From: an uncultured Demequina sp.
Lineage (GTDB): Bacteria > Actinomycetota > Actinomycetes > Actinomycetales > Demequinaceae
DNA length: 56,519 nucleotides
Assembly: GCF_913055775.1 (NCBI RefSeq)
Contig: NZ_CAJXJX010000002.1
Location: 1 to 56,519, forward strand
Direction: 5' to 3'
The position numbers and the translations under genes were made by a program. The notes under the pieces are model-generated. The model searched no databases. It had not been told where the DNA came from and worked only from the letters and a program-made list of their open reading frames with translations. Shown one piece after another: positions 37,714-47,238 of the stretch (position 1 is its first letter; each line of letters opens with the position of its first letter).

Positions 37714-37739
37714 GGGCGCCCGGCAACTGCCGGGCGCCC
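37714..37739 (-). terminator. Terminator after the His-rich gene
   Basis: GGGCGCCCGGCA pairs perfectly with TGCCGGGCGCCC across a two-base loop, starting 22 bases after the His-rich stop. It separates that gene from the Cys-rich gene further on. Confidence 0.7.
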
Positions 37740-37761
37740 CCTGCGATGTGCTCGCTAGACC

Positions 37762-38052
37762 TCAGTGCTCGTCGTAGTGATCTCCATGCGCCGCGTGCTT
37801 GTGGCCGTCATGCACGTAGTCCACGTGGTCACCGTGCTCGACGGCTTCGTGACCGCAGTCGTCGCCGTGGCCGTGCGCGTGCTCCTCCGCGGTCGCGTGA
37901 ACGCCCTCGTGCTCGTCGACATGGTCGCCGTGGGGGTGGTGGACGTGTCCGTCGTGGACGTAGTCCGTGTGGCCGTCGTGCTCGACGGCCGCGTGACCGC
38001 AGTCCGCGCCGTGCGCGTGGCTGTGGTCCGTGTGCACTGCGTGCTCAGTCAT
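37762..38052 (-). CDS. His-rich metal-binding protein with a tandem repeat
   Basis: 96 residues of which 28 are His, with many Asp/Glu and two Cys; no signal peptide or membrane segment, so cytoplasmic. It consists of two copies of a unit of about 38 residues: each has DCGH, AVEH, DYVHDGH and HGDHxDEH in order. Such sequences bind Zn, Ni or Cu; storage or buffering is the simplest reading. GGGGAGG lies six bases before the ATG at 38052. Its DNA shows the same duplication, so the repeat arose within the gene. Downstream in the same direction is the Cys-rich small protein. Confidence 0.8.
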   Translation of the reverse strand: MTEHAVHTDHSHAHGADCGHAAVEHDGHTDYVHDGHVHHPHGDHVDEHEGVHATAEEHAHGHGDDCGHEAVEHGDHVDYVHDGHKHAAHGDHYDEH

Positions 38053-38146
38053 GGCGCCTCCCCGTGTGTGTTCCGTCCTCTCACTCCATCACACCGCGGG
38101 GTCTCGCGCCATGCGAACTGTGGCTCGCGTGCTCGCCGCGGACCGT

Positions 38147-38698
38147 TTACTCACTCGAGTAGGTGTGCAGCCGCTCGCCGGCCTCATTGAAGATGCTGAG
38201 CACCTCAGCAGGTTCGACCCCCGCAGCGCACATCGCGTGCGGCACTCGAGTGTCGAACTCAGCGGCCTCGCCGGGCGACAGCACGAGCTCCTGGTCACCG
38301 AGGAGCAGTCGCAGTTGGCCCGAGAGCACGTAGAGCCACTCGTGGCCGTCGTGAACGCGCGGCGCCGGCGGTTTGGCAACGGGAGGATAGGTGATCCGAT
38401 ACGCGCGAAGGGTGGAGGATTCGGGCGCAAGGGGGACCATCACGAGCCCACCCCGCTTCAAGGGCGCGCGGCGCACCCGCGGGTCGCGGTCGGCGGGCGG
38501 CAGGAGGTCATCGACCCGAATCCCCAGCTGGCGCGTGAGCGGCAGCAGCAGTTCGAGCGTCACCTGCCGCTTGCCCGACTCGAGCCGCGACAGAGTGCTC
38601 GCGGAGACTGACGCGCGAGCCGCGAGATCGTCGAGGGTCCATCCGCGCGCCTGCCGCGCCGCCCGCAGCCTCGGACCCACCTGCGAGAGTTCGTCCAC
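38147..38698 (-). CDS. XRE-family regulator with cupin domain
   Basis: 183 residues from the GTG at 38698: an N-terminal XRE helix-turn-helix (about 8-62; WTLDDLAARASVSASTLSRLESGKRQ) and a C-terminal cupin_2 sensor domain (about 95-165; HDGHEWLYVLSGQLRLLLGD, then SPGEAAEFDTRVPH). It is divergent from the oxidoreductase-methyltransferase gene with 67 bases between starts, which hold two overlapping dyads, so it most likely controls that gene and itself. The cupin could bind a small molecule or metal. No ribosome site precedes the GTG, and a leaderless transcript is possible. Confidence 0.88.
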   Translation of the reverse strand: MDELSQVGPRLRAARQARGWTLDDLAARASVSASTLSRLESGKRQVTLELLLPLTRQLGIRVDDLLPPADRDPRVRRAPLKRGGLVMVPLAPESSTLRAYRITYPPVAKPPAPRVHDGHEWLYVLSGQLRLLLGDQELVLSPGEAAEFDTRVPHAMCAAGVEPAEVLSIFNEAGERLHTYSSE

Positions 38699-38707
38699 TC
38701 GACCAGT

Positions 38708-38733
38708 CTTGCATATTTGGCAAGCAGGCTTGC
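38708..38733. promoter_or_regulatory. Overlapping dyads between the XRE regulator and its target
   Basis: CTTGC-N7-GCAAG (38708-38724) shares its right arm with GCAAGC-N2-GCTTGC (38720-38733). Both lie 10-35 bases upstream of the regulator start and 33-58 upstream of the divergent gene, a good place for an operator acting on both. Confidence 0.55.
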
Positions 38734-38765
38734 ACCGGCGAGCGAGCCCGGCGCATGCTCGCTCC

Positions 38766-40352
38766 ATGACACACGACACCCACTCCAGCGCCGATGCGAC
38801 GACCGAACTCTGGGACGCCGTCATCATCGGCGGCGGCGCCGCCGGCCTCTCCGCAGCCCAGATGCTGGGCCGCTCCCGCCGGCGCACTCTGGTGATCGAT
38901 GGCGGCCAGCCCCGCAACCGCTTCACGGACCACATGCACGGCATCCTGGGGCACGACGGTCGCAACCCCGCGGATCTGCTCGCGGACGGCCGCCGGGAAC
39001 TGGAGCGCTACGGCGTCGAGGTCAGGTCCGGCACCGTCACGGAGGTCGCAGACCGCGAAGAGACCGTGGCCATCACCACCGACGAGGGCACGGCGCACGC
39101 GCGCACTCTCCTTCTCGCGACAGGTATCACCGATCAGTTGCCCGAGATCCCGGGACTCGCCGAGCGCTGGGGCCGCAGCGTCATCCACTGCCCCTACTGC
39201 CACGGCTGGGAGGTGCGCGACCAGCGCATCGGTGTGCTGGCGACCGCGCCGCCGCAGGTGCACCTGGGCTTCATGGTCCGCCAGCTCGCGAAGCACCTCA
39301 CGGTCTTCCTCCAACGCGACGGACTGCTGGAGGAAGCCGAGCGCGCGCGAATGATCGCCCGTGGCATCACGGTCTCCGACGGCGCGATCACCGAGATCCG
39401 CGGGCCCGGCGACGCCATCACCGAGGTCGTCACCGCGGACGGCACCACCCACGCGATCGACGCACTGTTCGCGGGCGGCGCGCCCATCCCCCACGACGAC
39501 GCGCTCGCGAACCTGGGCCTCGACCGCACCGAGGTCGCGGGCGCTTCCGTGATCGCGGTCGACGAGATGGGCAAGACCAGCCACCCGCGCATCTGGGCCG
39601 CAGGCAACGTCATCCAGCCCATGGCCAACGTCCCCATGTCCGCGAGCGCGGGCACGTGGGCGGGAGCGCACATGAACGGCTTCCTCGTGGGCGAGGACGT
39701 CGACCGCGCGGTGGCCGCGAGAGGAACGTGGCACGATCAGGCTCCCGCGGACTTCTGGGAGGACCGCTATGGCTCCGCGGGCCCCGCATGGTCGGGAAAG
39801 GTCAACGCCACGGTGGCCGATGCGGTCGCACGCTTCACGCCCGGCCGCGCCCTGGACTTGGGATGCGGCGAAGGGGCGGACGTGGTGCACCTCGCGCAGC
39901 TCGGCTGGGAGGCGACGGGCGTCGACATTTCGCCGACGGCCATCACCCGAGCAGCGGTAGCGTCCGTCGAGGCTGGGGCCGAGTCGGCGACGTTCGTCGC
40001 CGCAGACCTCAGTGAGTGGGAGCCGGACGGCACCTATGACCTTGTCACCGCATCTTTTCTCCATTCCCCTGTCCACCTGCCGCGGACAGCGATCCTGCAG
40101 CGCGCATCGGCCGCGGTGGCGCCTGGCGGTCACGTACTTCTCGTCACTCACGCGGCGGCACCGCCGTGGGCGGATCCCGAGCACGTGCGCCACCACTCGT
40201 TCCTGACTGCGCGCGAGGAGGCCGATGCCCTCGCCCTCGATCCAGAGGTGTGGGAGGAGGTGCGCGTCGAGGAGGTCGAGCGCGACGCGGTAGGCCCAGA
40301 CGGGAAGCCTGGCCACCTGGTCGATGGAGTGGTGCTGCTTCGCCGGCGCTGA
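38766..40352 (+). CDS. Dithiol-oxidase-like flavoprotein fused to a SAM methyltransferase
   Basis: 528-residue fusion. Residues 15-315 are a thioredoxin-reductase-like flavoprotein: FAD motif GGGAAG (22-27), redox pair CPYC (142-145) in HCPYCHGWE, and the C-terminal FAD contact (WAAGNV). The NADPH-binding motif expected near 155-170 is absent (GVLATAPPQVHLG in place of GxGxxA), as in the O2-using dithiol oxidases of the GliT/HlmI/DepH type, which share a CxxC-HG motif. Residues 340-528 are a class I methyltransferase with motif I LDLGCGEG (363-370). In gliotoxin and holomycin producers a dithiol oxidase and a thiol S-methyltransferase give two ways to disarm the same dithiol, so a fused detoxification enzyme is plausible. 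Substrate unknown. ATG at 38766. Confidence 0.85.
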   Translation: MTHDTHSSADATTELWDAVIIGGGAAGLSAAQMLGRSRRRTLVIDGGQPRNRFTDHMHGILGHDGRNPADLLADGRRELERYGVEVRSGTVTEVADREETVAITTDEGTAHARTLLLATGITDQLPEIPGLAERWGRSVIHCPYCHGWEVRDQRIGVLATAPPQVHLGFMVRQLAKHLTVFLQRDGLLEEAERARMIARGITVSDGAITEIRGPGDAITEVVTADGTTHAIDALFAGGAPIPHDDALANLGLDRTEVAGASVIAVDEMGKTSHPRIWAAGNVIQPMANVPMSASAGTWAGAHMNGFLVGEDVDRAVAARGTWHDQAPADFWEDRYGSAGPAWSGKVNATVADAVARFTPGRALDLGCGEGADVVHLAQLGWEATGVDISPTAITRAAVASVEAGAESATFVAADLSEWEPDGTYDLVTASFLHSPVHLPRTAILQRASAAVAPGGHVLLVTHAAAPPWADPEHVRHHSFLTAREEADALALDPEVWEEVRVEEVERDAVGPDGKPGHLVDGVVLLRRR

Positions 40353-40358
40353 AGTCCG

Positions 40359-41483
40359 TCAGGCGGGGTGGTACGGCGACACGACGACGTCGACCCGCTG
40401 GAACTCCTTGAGGTCCGAGTAGCCCGTGGTCGCCATCGACCGGCGCAGCGCGCCCATCATGTTCGTGGTGCCGTCCGCGGTGTGGCCAGGTCCGTTGAGG
40501 ATCTCGGCGAGCGTTCCCGCCTGACCCACCTCGACGCGCGCACCGCGCGGCAGCTCGCCGTGGTACGCCTCCTGCCCCCAGTGGAAGCCGCCTCCGGGAG
40601 CCTCGGTCGAGCGAGCCAGCGCCGCCCCGATCATCACCGCATCGGCCCCACAGGCGAACGCCTTCACCAGTTCGCCGGAACGCCCCAACCCTCCGTCAGC
40701 GATCACGTGGACGTAGCGGCCGCCGGACTCGTCGAGGTAGTCGCGACGCGCCGCCGCGACGTCCGAGACGGCAGTCGCCATGGGCGCGTGGATGCCGAGC
40801 GTCGCGCGCGTGCGCTGCGCGGACCCGCCACCGAAGCCCACGAGCACGCCCGCGGCGCCGGTCCGCATGAGGTGCAGCGCCGCCTGGTAGGTCGAGGCAC
40901 CGCCGACGATGACTGGCACATCCAAGTCGTAGATGAACTTCTTGAGGTTCAGCGGCTCCGTCGCGTCCGAGACGTGCTCGGCACTGACCGTGGTGCCGCG
41001 GATGACGAACAGGTCCACGCCGGCCTTGAGGACGGTCGCGTAGTGCTCCTGGGTGCGCTGCGGGGACAGGGCGCCTGCCACCGGCACGCCGGCGGCGCGG
41101 ATCTCCTGAAGGCGGGCCTCGATGAGCTCGTCCTTGATGGGCTCGCGGTAGATCTCCTGCAGGCGCGCGGTTGCGTCCGCGGGGTCGTAGCCGGCGATCT
41201 GCTTGAGCAGCGCGGTGGGGTCCTCGTACCGCGTCCACAGACCCTCGAGGTCGAGCACGCCCAGGCCTCCCAGGCGCCCCAGCTCGATCGCCGTGGCGGG
41301 GCTCATCACCGAGTCCATCGGCGCCGCGATGACGGGGATGTCGAACTGGAAGGCGTCGATCTGCCACGACAGGCTGACCTGCTGGGGGTCACGCGTGCGG
41401 CGCGACGGCACCACCGCGACGTCGTCGAAGGAGTAGGCCCGGCGACCGCGCTTGCCGCGGCCGATCTCGATCTCGTTGCTCAC
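40359..41483 (-). CDS. guaB3: GuaB3-family IMP dehydrogenase/GMP reductase-related protein
   Basis: 374 residues, a TIM-barrel protein of the IMPDH/GMPR superfamily without CBS domains, as in the actinobacterial GuaB3 group. The N-terminus (GRRAYSFDDVAVVPSRRTRDP) and the APMDSVMSP segment match the family. In the loop where GuaB has the catalytic Cys (GPGSICTTR, present in the guaB of this window) this protein has GGGSAQRTR: Cys is replaced by Gln. GuaB3 of cyanobacteria has been reported to act as GMP reductase; whether this Cys-less form is catalytic is open. GTG start, with TAGGGT six bases upstream, suggests a leaderless transcript. Confidence 0.85.
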   Translation of the reverse strand: MSNEIEIGRGKRGRRAYSFDDVAVVPSRRTRDPQQVSLSWQIDAFQFDIPVIAAPMDSVMSPATAIELGRLGGLGVLDLEGLWTRYEDPTALLKQIAGYDPADATARLQEIYREPIKDELIEARLQEIRAAGVPVAGALSPQRTQEHYATVLKAGVDLFVIRGTTVSAEHVSDATEPLNLKKFIYDLDVPVIVGGASTYQAALHLMRTGAAGVLVGFGGGSAQRTRATLGIHAPMATAVSDVAAARRDYLDESGGRYVHVIADGGLGRSGELVKAFACGADAVMIGAALARSTEAPGGGFHWGQEAYHGELPRGARVEVGQAGTLAEILNGPGHTADGTTNMMGALRRSMATTGYSDLKEFQRVDVVVSPYHPA

Positions 41484-41495
41484 CGCTCCACCCTA
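41484..41495 (-). promoter_or_regulatory. Putative leaderless -10 box for guaB3
   Basis: On the minus strand TAGGGT (41495-41490) is followed by GGAGCG and then the GTG at 41483. GGAG is too close to the start to be a good ribosome site, so a leaderless start is more likely. Confidence 0.45.
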
Positions 41496-41534
41496 TCGGC
41501 ACGCGGTGTCAGCCCCACATGGAAGAGTGGTCCC

Positions 41535-42281
41535 ATGAGCTGGCTAGACGGAACCATGGTGGGCTTCGACACCGAGACCACCGGCATCTCGACCGCGCGC
41601 GACCGCATCGTGACGGCGGCAATCATCACGCGCTCCGGGGACTCGATCTCGACACGCACGTGGCTGATCGATCCGGGCATCGAGATCCCTGCACGGGCGA
41701 CCGAGGTCCACGGCATCACCACGGAGCAGGCGCGCGCGGAAGGCGCACGGCCGGCCGATGCGCTGGAGGAGATCGCGGACGCGCTCGCTCGGGCGCTGGC
41801 GGACGAGGTTCCTGTGGTGGGCTTCAATGTCCAGTACGACCTGTCGATCCTGGAGGCCGAGCTCGCGCGGAACGGTCTCGCGTCGCTTGAGTCGCGCGTT
41901 CCGCACGGCTTGCGGCCCATCGTGGACCCGTACGTGCTGGACCGGCACCTGGATCGCTATCGCAAGGGCAAGCGCAAGCTGCTCGACCTGTGCACGCTCT
42001 ACGCGGTGCCCGTCGTGGCGGATGATCTCCACGCTGCGGACGCGGACGTCCTGGCGACCCTCGACCTGGTGCATGCGCTCGCGGCGGCCTATCCGTCGAT
42101 GCGCGAGGTGGATCTCGACCAGCTGCACGAGCAGCAGAAGGCGGCGCACCACGATTGGGCCGTGGGCTTCGCCGCGTGGCTCAAGTCGCGGGGGCGCACC
42201 GAGGACCTGCCGAGCCCCGAGTGGCCCGTGGTGATCCACGAACAGCCCACGCAAGAAGCCGAGGCCGATCAACTGTTCTGA
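41535..42281 (+). CDS. DnaQ-like 3'-5' exonuclease domain protein
   Basis: 248 residues with an RNase H-fold DEDD exonuclease domain. Exo I: GFDTETTG (the D-x-E pair at about residue 11); Exo II: GFNVQYDLSILEAEL; Exo III with a His-x4-Asp arrangement: DLHAADADVLATLDL. The C-terminal 60 residues (LHEQQKAAHHDWAVGFAAWLKSRG) are typical of actinobacterial proteins annotated as DNA polymerase III epsilon-like exonucleases. It is probably a stand-alone repair or nucleic-acid turnover nuclease rather than the replicative proofreader. ATG at 41535; an AAGAGT box six bases upstream is only weakly -10-like. Confidence 0.88.
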   Translation: MSWLDGTMVGFDTETTGISTARDRIVTAAIITRSGDSISTRTWLIDPGIEIPARATEVHGITTEQARAEGARPADALEEIADALARALADEVPVVGFNVQYDLSILEAELARNGLASLESRVPHGLRPIVDPYVLDRHLDRYRKGKRKLLDLCTLYAVPVVADDLHAADADVLATLDLVHALAAAYPSMREVDLDQLHEQQKAAHHDWAVGFAAWLKSRGRTEDLPSPEWPVVIHEQPTQEAEADQLF

Positions 42282-42358
42282 CCGGCGTGTCCGGGCCGTC
42301 GAGCAGGGCGGTCACCGTCCAGCGGCGTTAGCGTGGAGGCAGTCGACAAGGAGGTCGC

Positions 42359-43654
<1,296 letters not shown>

Positions 43655-43810
43655 CCGTTCGGATCCGTCACTTGTGGCGGTTCCTGTGCCCCGGCGCGCG
43701 CCGCTCACCACACACCTGGTGCCCATGAGGCACAGGTGAACGGTGGGGACTCGCATGCGCCCCACACGACCCATCTGTCACTGCCGTGTGGTGGGCGGCC
43801 CACCCGATCG

Positions 43811-44560
43811 CTACGACGCGAGCACGCGCCACAGCATGGTCAGCGACACGACCACGATCACCACCCGGAGCACCAGAGGGTTGACGCGCAGCAGGATGTG
43901 CGAACCGACGTACGCACCGATCAGCTGGCCCACGATCATGACTCCGCCGATCGCCCACACGATCTTCCCGGCGAAGGCGAACACGATGAGAGAGGCGACA
44001 TTGGTCGCGAAGTTCAGCGTCTTGGCGACTGCGGTCGCCCGCCGCAAGGGCAGGGCCCTCAGCGCCACGCCAGACAGCGCGAACAGTGACCCGGTGCCGG
44101 GCCCGAAGGCCCCGTCATAGGCCCCGATCGCCGGCACGATCGTGCCCTCATAGGCGCGGTCCTGCATGCGTGGCGATGCCGGCGGGTGATGGGCCTTGGG
44201 TACGAAGAGGAAGTACGCGGCGATCACCGCCAGGACCACGGAGATGACCACCTCGAGCGCGTCGGTCGACGCGAAGAGGATGGCGATCGAGCCCGCCACG
44301 GATCCCAGGAACGCCCACAGCATGGGCCATCGCACCTCTCGCCACCGGACACCGTGCCGACGGATCACCTGATACGTGGCCATGCCGGTGCCAGCGGGCG
44401 CCTGCAGCTTGTTGGTGCCGAGCGCCTGCAGGGGCGGGACTCCGGCAAGAAGCAGGGCCGGAACGGTGAGCAGCCCGCCGCCCCCCGCGAGAGTGTCGAG
44501 GCAGCCGGCGAGAAGCGCGACCAGCGCGAGGACCGCGAGCAGCTGCCAGGTGATCTCCAC
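43811..44560 (-). CDS. TSUP (TauE/SafE) family membrane permease
   Basis: 249 residues with seven to eight membrane helices and two repeated halves, each beginning with a Gly-rich helix: GGGGLLTVPALLLAGVPP with LGTNKLQAPAGTG, and FGPGTGSLFALSGV. This is the TauE/SafE (DUF81) family of anion permeases for sulfite, sulfoacetate and similar compounds; the substrate cannot be predicted. ATG at 44560. The 20-base gap to the guaB stop, with both genes on the same strand, suggests read-through from guaB. Confidence 0.88.
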   Translation of the reverse strand: MEITWQLLAVLALVALLAGCLDTLAGGGGLLTVPALLLAGVPPLQALGTNKLQAPAGTGMATYQVIRRHGVRWREVRWPMLWAFLGSVAGSIAILFASTDALEVVISVVLAVIAAYFLFVPKAHHPPASPRMQDRAYEGTIVPAIGAYDGAFGPGTGSLFALSGVALRALPLRRATAVAKTLNFATNVASLIVFAFAGKIVWAIGGVMIVGQLIGAYVGSHILLRVNPLVLRVVIVVVSLTMLWRVLAS

Positions 44561-44580
44561 TGCGGGAGCCGCGCGCCCGC

Positions 44581-46104
<1,524 letters not shown>

Positions 46105-46271
46105 CGGAACTTCGGCGGCCCGACGGGACGCGGGAGGACCCGAATCGTCAGCGACTCGTGAAGGCCCGATGTCGGACCGGTGAATGCTCCCCCGGGGGGT
46201 CTAGCCAAAGTGCTTCGGGGCAGGTATGAATGGAAGTAGTGCTCAATCTGTACGACGGATGTTATCGAGTC

Positions 46272-46301
46272 TTGACCTATCCGATATGTCCGTTTTACGG
46301 T
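46272..46301 (+). promoter_or_regulatory. Candidate whiB promoter
   Basis: TTGACC (46272-46277) and TACGGT (46296-46301), spaced by 18 bases, about 70 bases before the whiB ATG, in an AT-richer patch. GGAGA lies upstream of the ATG. Confidence 0.45.
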
Positions 46302-46372
46302 GAAGTGCACCCTGGGGGGATCGGCTCAATGGCGAGCCCTCTCCCGGGCCCAACAGGAGAGATGGGAGTGCC

Positions 46373-46663
46373 ATGGATACGGTTGCGAAGCTGCCGGCAC
46401 CAACGCAGGACCAGTGGGAGTGGCAATACGAAGGAGCGTGTCGGGAAGCAGACCCCGACCTGTTCTTCCATCCAGAGGGCGAGCGGGGCGCAGCGCGGCG
46501 CCGCCGCGCCGAGGCAGCGAAGAAGTACTGCGAGAGCTGCCCCGTCCTCGACACCTGCCGAGAGCGCGCGCTGATGGCTCGTGAGCCGTTCGGCGTGTGG
46601 GGCGGTATGAGCGAGGACGAGCGCCACGCGACGATCGCGGGCCGCCTCAAGAAGGCGAGCTGA
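46373..46663 (+). CDS. WhiB-family iron-sulfur transcription factor (WhiB2/WhmD-like)
   Basis: 96 residues, found only in actinobacteria and their phages. The four cluster-binding Cys are visible: one in GACREADPD, then CESC, then CRERA further on. The turn motif GVWGG and the basic C-terminal DNA-binding part (RLKKAS) follow. The context FFHPEGERG-x-ARRRR fits the WhiB2/WhmD group involved in septation and cell division better than WhiB1 or WhiB3. The ATG at 46373 has GGAGA upstream and a plausible sigma-70-type promoter 70 bases away. Convergent with groES. Confidence 0.93.
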   Translation: MDTVAKLPAPTQDQWEWQYEGACREADPDLFFHPEGERGAARRRRAEAAKKYCESCPVLDTCRERALMAREPFGVWGGMSEDERHATIAGRLKKAS

Positions 46664-46700
46664 CGGGCGCCCGTCCCCTGGCGCAATCCAGGCTCGCACG

Positions 46701-46736
46701 ACGAAGGCCCCGGAGAACGTTCTCCGGGGCCTTCGT
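46701..46736. terminator. Bidirectional terminator between whiB and groES
   Basis: A perfect 36-base palindrome centred on GAACGTTC, with GGCCCCGG/CCGGGGCC arms. It lies 37 bases after the whiB stop and 17 bases after the groES stop on the other strand, so one hairpin can serve both. Confidence 0.8.
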
Positions 46737-46753
46737 GATGTCGTGGGACGGCG

Positions 46754-47047
46754 TCAGCCGACCACGCCCAGCAGGTCGCGGGCCGACAGGATCAGGAGGT
46801 CCTGACCGCCGTACTTGACCTCAGTGCCGCCGTACTTGCTGTAGATGACCTTGTCACCCACCGCGACGTCGAGCGGGATGCGGTTGCCGTTGTCGTCGAA
46901 GCGACCCGGGCCCACTGCCAGAACCTCGCCCTCCTGGGGCTTCTCCTTGGCGGTGTCCGGGATCACGAGGCCGGAGGCGGTGGTCTGCTCGGCGTCCGCC
47001 GGCTTCACCACGACCTTGTCCTCAAGAGGCTTGATAGAGACCGACAC
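46754..47047 (-). CDS. groES: Co-chaperonin GroES
   Basis: 97-residue Hsp10, the lid of the GroEL chamber. Typical sequence: [32 protein letters not shown] includes the mobile loop; [10 protein letters not shown] and [23 protein letters not shown] follow. The GTG at 47047 is chosen because GGTGAGG lies six bases upstream and gives the family length. A perfect CIRCE element lies 124-150 bases upstream, so HrcA control is expected. No groEL follows: the next gene is convergent whiB, so groEL must be elsewhere. Confidence 0.96.
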   Translation of the reverse strand: MSVSIKPLEDKVVVKPADAEQTTASGLVIPDTAKEKPQEGEVLAVGPGRFDDNGNRIPLDVAVGDKVIYSKYGGTEVKYGGQDLLILSARDLLGVVG

Positions 47048-47170
47048 TGCGGACCTCACCTTCCATGTATCCACGTATGAACTGGATCGCGACTCGCTCC
47101 GCTTCCTGCCGTCGCGGGGGTCAGAGAGCGGGGCTGGTGCCGCGTGCTCCGGGGTGGAGCACTGCCCAAT

Positions 47171-47197
47171 TTAGCACTCGCACCGGGCGAGTGCTAA
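47171..47197. promoter_or_regulatory. CIRCE element (HrcA operator)
   Basis: TTAGCACTC (47171-47179), a nine-base spacer, and GAGTGCTAA (47189-47197): an exact match to the CIRCE consensus. It lies upstream of groES and 42 bases before the start of the divergent methyltransferase gene. Confidence 0.93.
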
Positions 47198-47238
47198 CCG
47201 ACTGGGGACGCGTTCGCGCTCCGTGAAAGGATCACCGC

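Noticed and set aside
38147-38965. A longer version of the XRE regulator starting further upstream
   Set aside because: The extra N-terminal residues overlap the divergent fusion gene and its control region and lack any domain; the helix-turn-helix is complete from the GTG at 38698.
43655-43810. CCTGTGCC/GGCACAGG hairpin between the glutamate dehydrogenase and TSUP genes
   Set aside because: The eight-base arms are far apart with mismatches; it could be a weak terminator, but the support is too thin to list.
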